Positions 44,525 through 54,691 are shown, counted from the stretch's first letter. The stretch is DNA of 64,000 nucleotides from Mesorhizobium sp. NBSH29 (GCF_015500055.1 NZ_CP045492.1:1932501-1996500), one strand, 5' to 3'. The notes: generated by a model from the letters alone, not told the origin. Numbers and translations: made by a program.

Positions 44525-45517
44525 GTGGAAACAAACCAGTCTGCAAAGATGATCGGGCACGAAACAGCGATGGATGATGCGCTGGCTCTCCTGCGCGCCG
44601 GCGATGTCGTTGCGATACCGACTGAGACTGTCTACGGGCTGGCCGGCGATGCGACACATGGCATTGCGGTCGCGAAGATTTTCGAGGCCAAGGGGCGGCC
44701 AAGATTCAATCCGCTCATCGCACATGTCGCCAGCCTGGAGATGGCCGAAGCGATAGCGCTTTTCGACCCGCTTTCGCGCAAACTTGCAGAAAGTTTCTGG
44801 CCGGGACCTATCACTTTGGTGCTGCCACTACGCGACGGATCAAACATCCATCCCTTGGTGACCGCGGGACTGGACACGATTGCTCTGCGAATGCCGCAAG
44901 GCTTTGGGGGCCAACTTATCCACGCGCTTGGTCGGCCATTGGCGGCCCCGAGCGCAAATTCATCTGGCCGCATCAGTGCCACGACAGCGCAGGCGGTCGC
45001 ATCTGATCTCGGTTCGCGTATAAGACTGATTGTCGATGGTGGCGCGGCCCCTGTGGGCGTAGAATCCACCATCATAAAGGTTGAGGGCGGAACCATCACC
45101 ATGCTCAGGCCAGGCGGCGTTGCGGCCGCCGACATTGAGGAGGTTGCCGGCGAAAATTTGCGCCGGAGCGACGATGGCGCGAAAATACAGGCGCCCGGCA
45201 TGCTTGCCTCGCACTACGCACCCCATGCAAGGATGCGGCTGAACGCGCTGCAGGTGGGGGAAGGCGAGGCACTTTTAGAATTTGGCCCGATTTCGATACA
45301 AGGCGCTGACAGAGCCATCGCTGCACTCAACCTCTCGCGAACGGGTGATTTGCGCGAGGCAGCAGCCAACCTCTTTTCATATATGGCAAAACTTGACCAA
45401 ACCGGCGCCAGCACCATTGCGGTGGCACCAGTGCCTCAAACTGGTCTCGGCGAGGCTATCAACGACCGGTTGGCACGCGCGGCCGCACCGCGTGACACGC
45501 AGCTACCACAATCGTAG
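44525..45517 (+). CDS. Threonylcarbamoyl-AMP synthase (Sua5 type)
   Basis: 330 residues with a GTG start at 44525 or an ATG at 44549. YrdC domain: VAIPTETVYGLAGDATH, KGRPRFNPLIAHV, FWPGPITLVLP and PSANSSGRIS. A C-terminal Sua5 domain (~220-325) makes it the long form. It forms threonylcarbamoyl-AMP from threonine, bicarbonate and ATP for the t6A modification of ANN-decoding tRNAs. The next gene starts 10 nt later. Confidence 0.92.
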   Translation: METNQSAKMIGHETAMDDALALLRAGDVVAIPTETVYGLAGDATHGIAVAKIFEAKGRPRFNPLIAHVASLEMAEAIALFDPLSRKLAESFWPGPITLVLPLRDGSNIHPLVTAGLDTIALRMPQGFGGQLIHALGRPLAAPSANSSGRISATTAQAVASDLGSRIRLIVDGGAAPVGVESTIIKVEGGTITMLRPGGVAAADIEEVAGENLRRSDDGAKIQAPGMLASHYAPHARMRLNALQVGEGEALLEFGPISIQGADRAIAALNLSRTGDLREAAANLFSYMAKLDQTGASTIAVAPVPQTGLGEAINDRLARAAAPRDTQLPQS

Positions 45518-45526
45518 TCTGGAGCG

Positions 45527-46951
45527 ATGGACACACCTGCACCAGATTTGACTGTGCTCGAACGCTTCATCGCCATCGTCGGCGCTCCGCACGCATTGTG
45601 TCAGGCGGAAGATATCGAAGCTTATGTCACCGAGCGACGCGGCCTGTTTCCGGGCCGTAGTGCACTTGTGCTCAAGCCAGGCACGGTCGAGGAAGTCAGT
45701 CGCATCATGGCGCTCGCGACCGAAACAGGTACAAGAATTGTTCCTCAAGGTGGCAATACCGGGTTGGTAGGTGGCCAAGTTCCGGACAATTCCGGGCTGG
45801 AGATAGTGCTGTCTCTTTCCCGGCTCAACCGCATTCGCGAACTAGATGCGCTATCAAACACCATCACGGTTGAGGCCGGCGTTATCCTTGAAGACGTGCA
45901 GCGGGCTGCCGAGCAAGCCGATCGTCTGTTTCCGCTGTCGCTTGCATCGCAAGGCACGGCGCAGATAGGCGGAAACCTTTCCAGCAATGCCGGTGGCACC
46001 GCAGTGCTCGCTTACGGTAATGCCCGCGAACTGTGTCTCGGCGTGGAGGTCGTGCTGCCCACCGGCGAAGTGCTGGACGACTTACGCAAGCTCAAGAAAG
46101 ACAATACCGGATACGATCTCAAGAATCTTTTTGTCGGCGCCGAGGGCACCCTAGGCGTCATCACCGCGGCTGTGATGAAGCTTTTCCCAAAACCGAAAGG
46201 CGTCGAGGTGGCTTGGATCGGGCTTGAGTCGCCGGAAGCCGCCCTGTCGCTCTTCACGCTGTCATTGGATCGAGCAGGCAGCAGCCTGACGGCATTCGAG
46301 CTGATCGGTGAGATGCCGCTCTCGTTCGTGGCCAAACATGTGCCCGCTACGCAACGCCCGCTGGCACAGCCTTACCTCTGGTATATATTGATGGAAATCT
46401 CATCGGGACGCTCTGCTGCGGATGCGCGCAGCCTCTGCGAGGAGATTCTGGCCGCAGCGCTGGAATCTGCGATTGTCGCGGATGCTGCGATTGCACAAAA
46501 CATGGCGCAGGGCACTGCATTCTGGGCACTGCGGGAAGCAATTTCCGATGCACAGCGCTTTGAAGGCGCGTCGATCAAGCACGATATTTCTGTTCCGCTA
46601 GCGTCTATTCCAGAATTCATCCAACGCGGGGCAGAAGCGGTGGCTGGCGTCTCGCCACAAGCCCGCATTGTTTGCTTCGGCCACATGGGCGACGGTAACC
46701 TCCACTATAATATCTCTCAGCCAGTTGGAGAAACCGCCGATGCGTTCCTCGCGCTCTACCGGGCAATGAACCAAGCCGTCCACGACATCGTCCGCGCTCT
46801 GAATGGTTCGATCTCTGCAGAGCACGGGATAGGACAGCTGAAACGAGACGAGCTTATCGCGACCGCGCCGCCCGTTGCGATAGACTTGATGCGCCGTGTG
46901 AAGAAGGCTTTTGACCCGGCCGGAATCATGAACCCCGGAAAACTAATTTAA
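45527..46951 (+). CDS. FAD-linked D-2-hydroxyacid dehydrogenase (GlcD/D2HGDH-like)
   Basis: 474 residues. FAD-binding PCMH domain: VLKPGTVEEVSRIM, RIVPQGGNTGLVGGQVP, GTAQIGGNLSSNAGGTAVLAYG, FVGAEGTLGVIT. C-terminal cap: VCFGHMGDGNLHYNI (metal-binding His), SAEHGIGQLKRDEL and the closing NPAGIMNPGKLI type tail. It oxidises D-2-hydroxyglutarate, D-lactate or glycolate; the proteobacterial relatives in this arrangement are mostly D-2-hydroxyglutarate dehydrogenases. It probably shares a transcript with the upstream Sua5 gene. Confidence 0.9.
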   Translation: MDTPAPDLTVLERFIAIVGAPHALCQAEDIEAYVTERRGLFPGRSALVLKPGTVEEVSRIMALATETGTRIVPQGGNTGLVGGQVPDNSGLEIVLSLSRLNRIRELDALSNTITVEAGVILEDVQRAAEQADRLFPLSLASQGTAQIGGNLSSNAGGTAVLAYGNARELCLGVEVVLPTGEVLDDLRKLKKDNTGYDLKNLFVGAEGTLGVITAAVMKLFPKPKGVEVAWIGLESPEAALSLFTLSLDRAGSSLTAFELIGEMPLSFVAKHVPATQRPLAQPYLWYILMEISSGRSAADARSLCEEILAAALESAIVADAAIAQNMAQGTAFWALREAISDAQRFEGASIKHDISVPLASIPEFIQRGAEAVAGVSPQARIVCFGHMGDGNLHYNISQPVGETADAFLALYRAMNQAVHDIVRALNGSISAEHGIGQLKRDELIATAPPVAIDLMRRVKKAFDPAGIMNPGKLI

Positions 46952-47169
46952 GCACATGCATATGTGCGGTAACGTGTTGTTCAGACAGGTTTCTCAGGCA
47001 TTGCAGCTGGTCGCATTCTCGTAACCATGGCAAAAATCAGCAAAATTTAACCGAACTTCTTAAGCGCCCCAGTAAGGACCGGCGCGTATCTTCCTTTTCA
47101 ACGAGACCGGGAAACGGTCCGCGAGAAGACCGGAAAACCGGCTCTCAGGAGTAACAGGAAGGCGCACCA

Positions 47170-47736
47170 ATGAACACCGGGCTGAAACCAGTCTGGGCAG
47201 GCCGCAACATGCGGCTTGACCCTTTTCGTCTGCCGCAAATGGTCACTTATGCCACGCGCGATGAATACGGCGATGTGACATTCACCATCGATCAGCGTGG
47301 TGCGGTGATCAAACGTATGCTCGAAAAGAGCGGCCTGCCGGCGACAGTCGCGCTGCCTGCCAACGCCTTCAAGGGAGTTGCGGCGCGGGCACTTGAAGAT
47401 GACATGGGCCATGTCACAGTAACACTGGAGCTGCTCCACAACGACCCGATGCTCTCCGTTCCCTTGCTGGTTGCGGAAGACCTTGACGATGTCGCCGCAG
47501 ATTGGCGGGCTTGGGCTGACGCTTACCGTCTGCCGATGTTATTAATCGAGGCCGATGGCGTGGCGCGCACACTAGAAGAATCGCTCGGCCTGGCGATTAA
47601 GGCGGCTCGCTCGCAGGAGCGCCGCAAGGGCAGCGTTTCGGCGCGACGGCGCCCGCGTTTTCTGGCTCGCCGCAAAGCGGGCACACTTGGGTTGCGTCTT
47701 GTCATTGACGGCCAAGAAATGATCGCCCGCGAGTAG
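47170..47736 (+). CDS. DUF6101 family protein
   Basis: 188 residues, starting at an ATG with AGGAAGG upstream. Recognised by the opening LKPVWAGRNMRLDPFRLPQMVTYATRD and the centre ALPANAFKGVAARALEDDMG. It ends in an Arg-rich stretch (SVSARRRPRFLARRKAG), which may contact nucleic acid or be a soft membrane-surface segment. Function unknown. Convergent with ubiA (26 nt). Confidence 0.75.
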   Translation: MNTGLKPVWAGRNMRLDPFRLPQMVTYATRDEYGDVTFTIDQRGAVIKRMLEKSGLPATVALPANAFKGVAARALEDDMGHVTVTLELLHNDPMLSVPLLVAEDLDDVAADWRAWADAYRLPMLLIEADGVARTLEESLGLAIKAARSQERRKGSVSARRRPRFLARRKAGTLGLRLVIDGQEMIARE

Positions 47737-47762
47737 GTTCGCGCTGAAGGACCGTCGCAATA

Positions 47763-48746
47763 TTAGAGAAGCGGTTTGACGGCGATCCAAAGTCCGCCGC
47801 CGAGAAGTCCTATAAAGATCGTCCAGCCCACCGTCGAGTTCGAGTGGAACAGTTTCAGACACTGGCTCGGATTGTCGATATCGAGCCTCCATATCTGCGA
47901 GGCCATGTGGGCACCGGCGGCAACAAGACCTGCCAGCGCCGGCAAAGGTGCCTGAGCCACAGCAAATGCACTGGCAAACAGCATCAATGCGCCGCTATAG
48001 AGGCCGATAAGCCATACTTGCGTATTGTCGCCGAACAGGCGCGCCGTTGAGCGCACGCCGACAAGGGCATCGTCTTCCTTGTCCTGATGTGCATAAATCG
48101 TGTCGTAGCCGATGACCCACAGGATCGAGCCCAAATAGAGCAACACGGCTGGTCCGTCGATGGTTTCGAACAGTGCAGCCCATCCCATCAATGCACCCCA
48201 TGAAAAAGCCAGACCGAGCCCGAGTTGCGGCCAGTTGGTGAAACGTTTCAGAAATGGATACACGGCGACGATGCTAAGCGAAGCGAGGCCGAGCAAAACG
48301 GTAAAGCTGTTGAACTGCAGAAGCACGACAAGCCCCACCAATGCCTGAATGATCAAGAATGCCCAAGCCTGTTTCTTGCTGACCTGCCCGGCGGGCAAAG
48401 GACGTGACCGCGTGCGTTCCACCTGCGCATCAATCCGCTGATCGACAATGTCGTTGAAGGTGCAGCCTGCCCCGCGCATGGCAATAGCGCCGACCAAAAA
48501 AAGAACCACATGTTCTGGCAGAGGTAGCAGCGACAAAAGCGACTCGCCAACCCGCGCATGAGCACTGGCGGCCAGCGCGGCTGACCACAGGCAGGGCCAC
48601 AACAGAAGTTCCCAGCCGATTGGCCTGTCCCAGCGCGCCAGTTGTGCGTAGGGCCAGATGCCTTGCGGCAATGCGCGATAGACCCAATGGCCGCTCGGCG
48701 CGTCGGCAACCCGCCCCTGGCTTGTTTTCGACTGAATAGGTTCCAT
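47763..48746 (-). CDS. ubiA: 4-hydroxybenzoate polyprenyltransferase
   Basis: 327 residues, multi-pass membrane enzyme. The two Asp-rich motifs are NDIVDQRIDAQVERTRSRPL (~110-130) and YDTIYAHQDKEDD (~210). The N-terminus has WDRPIGWELLLWPCLW. It joins the long prenyl diphosphate to 4-hydroxybenzoate in ubiquinone synthesis, using the product of the polyprenyl synthase earlier in this window. Reads toward DUF6101. Confidence 0.94.
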   Translation of the reverse strand: MEPIQSKTSQGRVADAPSGHWVYRALPQGIWPYAQLARWDRPIGWELLLWPCLWSAALAASAHARVGESLLSLLPLPEHVVLFLVGAIAMRGAGCTFNDIVDQRIDAQVERTRSRPLPAGQVSKKQAWAFLIIQALVGLVVLLQFNSFTVLLGLASLSIVAVYPFLKRFTNWPQLGLGLAFSWGALMGWAALFETIDGPAVLLYLGSILWVIGYDTIYAHQDKEDDALVGVRSTARLFGDNTQVWLIGLYSGALMLFASAFAVAQAPLPALAGLVAAGAHMASQIWRLDIDNPSQCLKLFHSNSTVGWTIFIGLLGGGLWIAVKPLL

Positions 48747-48884
48747 CGTCGTGCACTGCCAGCGAGCAACGCCGAGGTCAAGCTGCCGGGCAATTCAGCC
48801 CGCTCATTGTGGCCAAGTTCTTGACCCCATCCCGCAGGCACAATACCGAATGGCATGACCAATTATCCCGAGGACCGCTGATTC

Positions 48885-50165
48885 ATGAATGTTCTTTTGC
48901 TGGGGTCGGGCGGCCGCGAACATGCCTTGGCTTGGAAAATAGCCGCTTCACCGCTGCTCACCAAGCTCTACGCCGCTCCCGGCAATCCGGGCATCGCAAC
49001 TCTGGCTTCATGTATCCAGCTTGATATCTCGGATCACCCCGCAGTAATCGCGTTTTGCCGAGATAACCACATTGACCTGGTCATCGTCGGTCCCGAAGCA
49101 CCGTTGGTGGCGGGCATTGTGGACGATCTCGCCGTAGCCGGGATAGCGGCTTTTGGCGCGTCGAGAAAAGCCGCACAGCTCGAAGGGTCAAAAGGCTTTA
49201 CGAAGGATCTTTGCGCTCGCAACAATATCCCGACCGGCGCATACCAGCGCTTCACCGCCGCCGCTCCGGCCCACGCCTACATCGAAGCCCAAGGCGCGCC
49301 CATCGTGGTCAAGGCCGACGGTCTGGCCGCTGGCAAGGGCGTGACGGTCGCCGCCACCGTTGAGGAGGCGCTGGCGGCCGTCGACGCCTGCTTCAATGGT
49401 GCGCTGGGGGAGGCCGGTGCGGAAGTGGTTGTCGAAGCTTTCCTCGATGGCGAGGAGGCAAGTTTCTTTTGCCTCTGCGACGGAATATCGGCGCTGCCCT
49501 TTGGTACGGCACAGGATCACAAGCGCGTCGGCGATGGCGATACCGGCCCGAATACCGGCGGGATGGGCGCCTATTCGCCGGCCCTTGTCATGACACCCGA
49601 GATGGTCGAGCGCACCATGCGCGAGATCATCGAGCCAACAATGCGCGGCATGGCAGAAATGGGAGCGCCTTTCAGCGGCATTCTTTTCGCTGGACTGATG
49701 ATCACCGACGAAGGACCGCAGCTCATTGAATACAACGTCCGCTTCGGCGATCCTGAATGCCAGGTTTTGATGATGCGTCTGAGAGACGATATACTGGTTC
49801 TGTTGAAAGCTGCGGCGGACGGTCAGCTGTCCCACATGTCGGCGCGCTGGCGCGAGGACGCCGCACTTACCGTGGTAATGGCGGCTACTGGCTATCCGGG
49901 CACCCCGCAAAAAGGTTCTGTGATTGGTGGTGTTGATGCGGCACAGCAGTCCGGTGCCGAGGTGTTTCACGCTGGAACAGCTCTGAAAGACGGGCAGTTG
50001 GTCGCCAATGGGGGCAGGGTCCTTAACGTAACCGCGATGGCGAAGACAGTCACGGAGGCCCGAGCGAAAGCTTATGCGGCGGTTGACTTGATCGACTGGC
50101 CAGAAGGTTTCTGCCGTAGCGATATCGGCTGGCAGGCGGTCGCCAGGGAGCAGGCCGGTAGTTAA
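48885..50165 (+). CDS. purD: Phosphoribosylamine-glycine ligase
   Basis: 426 residues. ATP-grasp enzyme of purine synthesis: [47 protein letters not shown], and [14 protein letters not shown] with metal-binding Glu/Asn. Second purine step, forming GAR from phosphoribosylamine. GAGGACC lies upstream of the ATG. Stop lies 1 nt before the stop of the convergent lysozyme gene. Confidence 0.96.
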   Translation: MNVLLLGSGGREHALAWKIAASPLLTKLYAAPGNPGIATLASCIQLDISDHPAVIAFCRDNHIDLVIVGPEAPLVAGIVDDLAVAGIAAFGASRKAAQLEGSKGFTKDLCARNNIPTGAYQRFTAAAPAHAYIEAQGAPIVVKADGLAAGKGVTVAATVEEALAAVDACFNGALGEAGAEVVVEAFLDGEEASFFCLCDGISALPFGTAQDHKRVGDGDTGPNTGGMGAYSPALVMTPEMVERTMREIIEPTMRGMAEMGAPFSGILFAGLMITDEGPQLIEYNVRFGDPECQVLMMRLRDDILVLLKAAADGQLSHMSARWREDAALTVVMAATGYPGTPQKGSVIGGVDAAQQSGAEVFHAGTALKDGQLVANGGRVLNVTAMAKTVTEARAKAYAAVDLIDWPEGFCRSDIGWQAVAREQAGS

Positions 50166-50166
50166 A

Positions 50167-51354
50167 CTAACGTTTTTCTCGCTCAGTGTGGACAGAGCTC
50201 GTGATGGTGTCGTCGACCGTCTGAGCACGGGCTAGTCGGGTCAGGTTTCCCATCTTTTCGGCTACGAAGTCTGCGTAATACGCGATGGTTCGGTAAAACT
50301 CGACCGCTTGAATTAGCGTGCGTCCTTGACCCACTGAGGTTGCTGCCCGCAAAGGGTACTGGTTTCCACCGACTTCGAAAGCGTTAGCCAGCGCTACAGC
50401 AGCACGCGCCTTCTCCACCGGCGCATATGCCAGTGGCAGATGGCCAGCATCAGCCTCGGCTCGCGTCAGCGGCACGGGCACGCTTGCCATACGATCCGGC
50501 TGAACATCGATGAGATTCCCATACGGCCAAGCTGTACGCAATGCTTCCACACTCACTGCAGCAACATTCACATCGATATCGTCAGGCGCACCGTGAATGC
50601 GGTACGGGCATCGATGTTGATTGCAGTTGGCCTGCGATGAAAATTGCCAGAGTGCGTACCCCCGCCAATAGCCGAGCGGAAAATGCACGCCGATTGCATC
50701 GGTATAGCGGGCATACCAAAGTGGCAGGCGCGACAGCAGCCTATAGCGCTCGCGGTTATCGGCGATGTGTTTTGCAGTTGATCCGTTGGTGTAGAGGACT
50801 GGGAAACGCCCGGTTCGGCGCTGGATATGGCGGACAAATTCTTCAGCGTCTTCAAGAGACATCCATTTTTTCGGGTCATTGTCCTCGATATCGATCGCCA
50901 TCAGATCGTCTGGCCCAGGGTTTGCGAAGTCAATAAAATTATTGGCCTGATCAATCGGGTTGCCGGGGCGAGCCAGATGATAGGCGCCCCACTTCAACCC
51001 GAGCGATTTCGCCAGCATTCGACGGGTCTGAAACAGCTCGCGAGCGACCGCGTGGCGCTTCCATAGGGCCTTGCACAATTTTACTTCTAATTCAGCGCCG
51101 CTGCATGCGTAGGGCGGGGATAAACCGTCAGAGGCCTTGTTGATATAACCCGCTATCCGTTTGTTCGTAGAGAGTTTTTCCCAGTCGATCTCGTTATATT
51201 CATAGGCGTCAATCACAAGAGCGTGGTTTGGCTTAAACCACGGGGCAATAAATTCTGAACCCCAGCCGGGAGCTGTCGCCAAAATCGATGCGCAAATTCC
51301 CACAACCAGTCTTGAAATCACTCGCCATTTTAAACGTCTCAGCAGCAGCCTCAC
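50167..51354 (-). CDS. GH25-family lysozyme (exported)
   Basis: 395 residues from a GTG at 51354, chosen because it gives a signal peptide (RLLLRRLKWRVISRLVVGICASILATA); the frame is open to 51471 and the start is unsure. GH25 fold: VIDAYEYNEIDWEKL at the N-terminus (first Asp), LKWGAYHLARPG, DDLMAIDIEDN with the catalytic Asp-x-Glu, VLYTNG, and YALWQFSSQ. It hydrolyses the glycan of peptidoglycan. Two small Ala-rich segments follow the domain. Divergent from the acyl-CoA dehydrogenase operon. Confidence 0.87.
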   Translation of the reverse strand: MRLLLRRLKWRVISRLVVGICASILATAPGWGSEFIAPWFKPNHALVIDAYEYNEIDWEKLSTNKRIAGYINKASDGLSPPYACSGAELEVKLCKALWKRHAVARELFQTRRMLAKSLGLKWGAYHLARPGNPIDQANNFIDFANPGPDDLMAIDIEDNDPKKWMSLEDAEEFVRHIQRRTGRFPVLYTNGSTAKHIADNRERYRLLSRLPLWYARYTDAIGVHFPLGYWRGYALWQFSSQANCNQHRCPYRIHGAPDDIDVNVAAVSVEALRTAWPYGNLIDVQPDRMASVPVPLTRAEADAGHLPLAYAPVEKARAAVALANAFEVGGNQYPLRAATSVGQGRTLIQAVEFYRTIAYYADFVAEKMGNLTRLARAQTVDDTITSSVHTEREKR

Positions 51355-51492
51355 TCCGTCAAGCGAACCAAAATTTACCCTGTGGGAAACATGGTTAACG
51401 AACTGTTTCTTGTGTGCACGACGTGGACGATTGGACCATCTTAATTGATCAGGGCTTGAAATATGGGCCATGTAACGTCACAGTCGAACCCG

Positions 51493-51508
51493 TTGACGTT
51501 TACGTAAA
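51493..51508. promoter_or_regulatory. 16-bp inverted repeat (possible MerR/LiuR-type operator)
   Basis: TTGACGT-TT-ACGTAAA: two 7-nt arms, TTGACGT and the reverse complement of ACGTAAA, differing at one base, with a 2-bp centre. It lies 45 bp before the acyl-CoA dehydrogenase ATG. The inner TTTACGTAAA (51499-51508) is a perfect palindrome. From memory the form resembles sites of MerR-family regulators of acyl-CoA and branched-chain catabolism (LiuR); I could not search for it. Confidence 0.4.
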
Positions 51509-51553
51509 ATGTACCCCGCGGTGCCAATCGCTTTGCGGGCAGAGAGGATCACC

Positions 51554-53329
51554 ATGTATCGCGCGCCGGTCGAGGATATCACCTTTACGCTCAACCATAT
51601 TGCCGGCCTTGATGCCGAGATCCAGGCAGCGCGGCTCGGCGATCTGTCTGACGATCTGGTTGATGCCATACTCACTGAGGCCGGCCGCTTTGCCTCTGAG
51701 GAAGTAACGCCGCTTCACAAGATCGGCGATCAGCAGGGCGCGAGGCTGAAAGGCGCGGAAGTTACTACACCAGACGGGTGGCGCGAACTTTACAAGCGCT
51801 GGATCGACGGCGGGTGGAACGCGCTGACGGCTCCGGAAGAATTTGGCGGGCAGGGTCTACCCAGCATGCTTGGGGTTGCTGCCATAGAGATGTGGAACTC
51901 GGCCTCCATGGCCTTTGGCCTCGGGCCCACCCTGACCATGGGTGCGGTAGACGCGCTCGAAAAACATGCATCTGATGACCTGAAGAAAAAGTATCTGGCA
52001 AAGCTGGTTTCGGGTGAGTGGATGGGAACCATGAACCTCACCGAACCGCAGGCTGGTTCTGACCTTGCTGCACTTCGTAGCCGGGCCGAACGGGCAGACG
52101 ATGGCACCTACCGCATCTTCGGCCAGAAGATTTTCATCACTTATGGAGAACACGATTTTACCGACAACATCGTTCATCTCGTCCTGGCACGGCTTCCTGA
52201 TGCGCCGGAGGGAACGCGCGGAATCTCCTTATTTCTGGTCCCAAAATTCATGGTCGGAGAGGATGGGTCGCTCGGCGCGCGCAATGATGTCTTCTGCGCA
52301 TCGCTGGAGCATAAGCTCGGCATCCACGCTTCTCCGACTTGCACCATGATCTATGGCGATGATTTCACCAAAACCGGGAAACCGGGTGCCATAGGCTGGC
52401 TCATAGGCGAGGAAAACCGCGGTCTGGCTTGCATGTTCACGATGATGAACAATGCCCGTCTTGCGGTCGGCATGCAGGGCGTTGCAATCGCCGAGACTGC
52501 CTACCAAATGGCGCTGGCTTTTGCCAATGAACGCCGCCAGGGCAAGGCCGCGAGCTATAGCGGCACGGGCATGGCTCCGATCGTGTATCACCCGGACGTT
52601 CAACGCAATCTTTTGACGATGAAGGCGCTGACATCAGCCTCTCGCGCAATCTCCTATAGCTGCGCTCACGCCACGGACCGAGCACGTCTAGGCGAGGAAG
52701 ATGCGTCGCATTGGCAGGGGCGCGCCAATCTGCTGACCCCTGTAGCCAAGGCATTTTCAACCGATGTCGGGGTAGATGTCGCTTCGCTCGGCGTGCAGGT
52801 TCACGGCGGTATGGGCTTCATTGAGGAAACTGGCGCAGCAAGCCTCTATCGGGACGCGCGCATCGCGCCGATCTACGAAGGCACCAACGGTATCCAGGCG
52901 ATTGATCTCGTGATGCGGAAACTTCCGCAATCGAAGGGTGAGCACGTCCATGGTTACATCGCTGAACTTTCCGCAATTGCAGTCCAAGTTCGCAATTCCA
53001 ACCTCGAAGGCTGGGGTCGCACAGGCGCGGCATTGGAAGCTGCACTGTCCGACCTAACCGAAGCTACAAACTTCATGCAAGAGCAGGTCGCGGATGGCAA
53101 GTCTGAGCAGGCTCTGGCGGGTGCAACGCCGTATCTCCGCCTGTTCGCATTGGCCAGCGGTGGTGTCTATCTGGCCAAGGGCGCGCTGAGCGAAAAGTCG
53201 ACCAAGCGCGTAGCACTGGCGCGCTTTTTCTCCGAAAATCTGGTGGCAGAAACCGCTGCACTAAAAGATCGCGTCATCAACGGCGCCGAGAGCCTCTCGG
53301 CTGCTGCTCGCGACCTTGTAATCGCCTGA
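51554..53329 (+). CDS. Acyl-CoA dehydrogenase, long form
   Basis: 591 residues from the ATG at 51554 (GAGAGGA upstream); an ATG at 51509 would add 15 residues that do not match the family. Flavoenzyme of beta-oxidation: APEEFGGQGLPSMLG, MNLTEPQAGSDLAALRSRA, GQKIFITYGEHD, VHGGMGFIEETGAASLYRDARIAPIYEGTNGIQAIDLV with the Glu base region. The ~590-residue length with a C-terminal extra domain fits the FadE/DmdC type. Enoyl-CoA hydratase follows after 15 nt. The specific acyl chain cannot be told. Confidence 0.9.
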   Translation: MYRAPVEDITFTLNHIAGLDAEIQAARLGDLSDDLVDAILTEAGRFASEEVTPLHKIGDQQGARLKGAEVTTPDGWRELYKRWIDGGWNALTAPEEFGGQGLPSMLGVAAIEMWNSASMAFGLGPTLTMGAVDALEKHASDDLKKKYLAKLVSGEWMGTMNLTEPQAGSDLAALRSRAERADDGTYRIFGQKIFITYGEHDFTDNIVHLVLARLPDAPEGTRGISLFLVPKFMVGEDGSLGARNDVFCASLEHKLGIHASPTCTMIYGDDFTKTGKPGAIGWLIGEENRGLACMFTMMNNARLAVGMQGVAIAETAYQMALAFANERRQGKAASYSGTGMAPIVYHPDVQRNLLTMKALTSASRAISYSCAHATDRARLGEEDASHWQGRANLLTPVAKAFSTDVGVDVASLGVQVHGGMGFIEETGAASLYRDARIAPIYEGTNGIQAIDLVMRKLPQSKGEHVHGYIAELSAIAVQVRNSNLEGWGRTGAALEAALSDLTEATNFMQEQVADGKSEQALAGATPYLRLFALASGGVYLAKGALSEKSTKRVALARFFSENLVAETAALKDRVINGAESLSAAARDLVIA

Positions 53330-53344
53330 ACAGGAACCGTCAAA

Positions 53345-54097
53345 ATGAGTGAAATTATCCTCGAACGGCGCGGTGCAATCAGCCTCATCCGTCTCAATCG
53401 CCCTGAGAAAAAGAATGCCGTCACGCGCGCAATGTATGCGTCGATGGCTGCCGCATTGCAGCAGGGTGATACAGACCCGGATGTTCGGGTTCACGTCCTT
53501 CTGGGCGTTCCGGGGGCCTTTTCTTCCGGAAATGACCTTGCCGATTTCATGGTCATTGCGACAGGCGGAAGCGGCGGTGGGGAGGTGTTTGACTTCCTGA
53601 AGTCGCTTGCACGTGCACAAAAACCAATCGTTTCAGGTGTCGATGGCATTGCAGTGGGGGTCGGAACCACCATCCACCTGCATTGCGATCTTACCTTTGC
53701 GACACCTCGGACCGAGTTTCGCACGCCGTTTGTCGATCTTGGTCTGGTGCCCGAAGCCGGTTCAAGCCTGCTCGCGCCCGCTGTACTCGGTCGCCAGCGC
53801 GCGTTTGCACTGCTTGCACTTGGCGAAGGATTCTCCGCTGAACGCGCTCAAGCAGCAGGTTTGATCTATGCAGTTGTCGCTGAAGATGTATTAGAGGATG
53901 CCGTCTTTGCGGCAGCCGAGGCCATCGCCCAGAAACCTCCTGAAGCGCTGAAGATTGCGCGGGATCTCATGCTCGGTTCACGTGAGCTGCTGGTCACGCG
54001 CATTGAAGAGGAAGCTGAACGGTTTCTGGAGCGCTTGAAATCGGATGAGGCGAGAAACGCATTCGTCGCCTTCATGAGCCGGAAGAAAGCTGGATGA
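53345..54097 (+). CDS. Enoyl-CoA hydratase/isomerase family protein
   Basis: 250 residues. Crotonase fold: LIRLNRPEKKNAVTRAMY, GAFSSGNDLADF (oxyanion hole), VDGIAVGVGTTIHLHCDLTFA and FVDLGLVPEAGSSLLAP with the catalytic Glu region. Typical partner of acyl-CoA dehydrogenase in beta-oxidation, here 15 nt downstream in the same operon. AGGAA precedes the ATG. A strong hairpin on the other strand follows the gene. Confidence 0.89.
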   Translation: MSEIILERRGAISLIRLNRPEKKNAVTRAMYASMAAALQQGDTDPDVRVHVLLGVPGAFSSGNDLADFMVIATGGSGGGEVFDFLKSLARAQKPIVSGVDGIAVGVGTTIHLHCDLTFATPRTEFRTPFVDLGLVPEAGSSLLAPAVLGRQRAFALLALGEGFSAERAQAAGLIYAVVAEDVLEDAVFAAAEAIAQKPPEALKIARDLMLGSRELLVTRIEEEAERFLERLKSDEARNAFVAFMSRKKAG

Positions 54098-54194
54098 TGT
54101 CAGCCGCGCCGACCTGATCTGTTCAGCAGGAAGGGTTTTGATAGCGCTTGCAACATCTGTACGCGAGGCTCTCGCTGGCTGGATCAACCTTACA

Positions 54195-54225
54195 AAAGCG
54201 GCCCCGCAATGTGCAGGGCCGCTTT
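54195..54225 (-). terminator. Rho-independent terminator of the BA14K gene
   Basis: AAAGCGGCCC (54195-54204) pairs with GGGCCGCTTT (54216-54225), 10-bp stem, 11-nt loop. On the minus strand the right arm of the stem is followed by TTTT(GTAAGG), a proper U tract for the BA14K gene that ends at 54248. It may also serve the fatty-acid operon on the plus strand. Confidence 0.75.
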
Positions 54226-54247
54226 CATGCCGATCGAATTGCCGCGC

Positions 54248-54691
54248 TTAGCGGTAAGGCGAATAGCATTGTTGGCGCGGACCATTGTAAGGCTGGTAGG
54301 TGTTGTCCGAAGCCCGGTATGAACGATACTTGTTATAGCACCACTGCACATGAGCATTGCCGGCTGGCCGGTAAGCAGGTGCCTGACGATATGTCGGCTG
54401 CGCAATCGCACCGCCGATGATGGCACCGGCTACAAACGCTGCGGGTGGGAACCACCAGCCATTGTGCTGGCGCCAACCGCGGCGATGGTTACGATATCCG
54501 CGGTGACCGTTGTAGTAGCCTCGCCCGCCATGGCGATAGTAGCCACGACGATGCTGGACCTGCTGAACGTCTGTCGTGGCGGTTTCAAGGGCCGGTTTTG
54601 CCATTGGCATTGCAAATGCCGGAGCCGTTGCCGTCGCAACACCGGTAAGTGTTACTGCTGCAGCACACAGCGCGGTTACAAATTTTCTCAT
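54248..54691 (-). CDS. BA14K-family protein
   Basis: 147 residues. Signal peptide ([27 protein letters not shown]), then Gly/Tyr/His/Arg-rich low complexity, a short membrane-like stretch ([19 protein letters not shown]), and the C-terminal BA14K core [34 protein letters not shown]. The Brucella protein is a lectin-like surface immunogen. The core has the two conserved cysteines. It is likely surface exposed. Confidence 0.9.
   Translation of the reverse strand: MRKFVTALCAAAVTLTGVATATAPAFAMPMAKPALETATTDVQQVQHRRGYYRHGGRGYYNGHRGYRNHRRGWRQHNGWWFPPAAFVAGAIIGGAIAQPTYRQAPAYRPAGNAHVQWCYNKYRSYRASDNTYQPYNGPRQQCYSPYR

Noticed and set aside
49188-50228. 346-codon minus-strand frame over purD
   Set aside because: Shadow of purD; no recognisable motifs.
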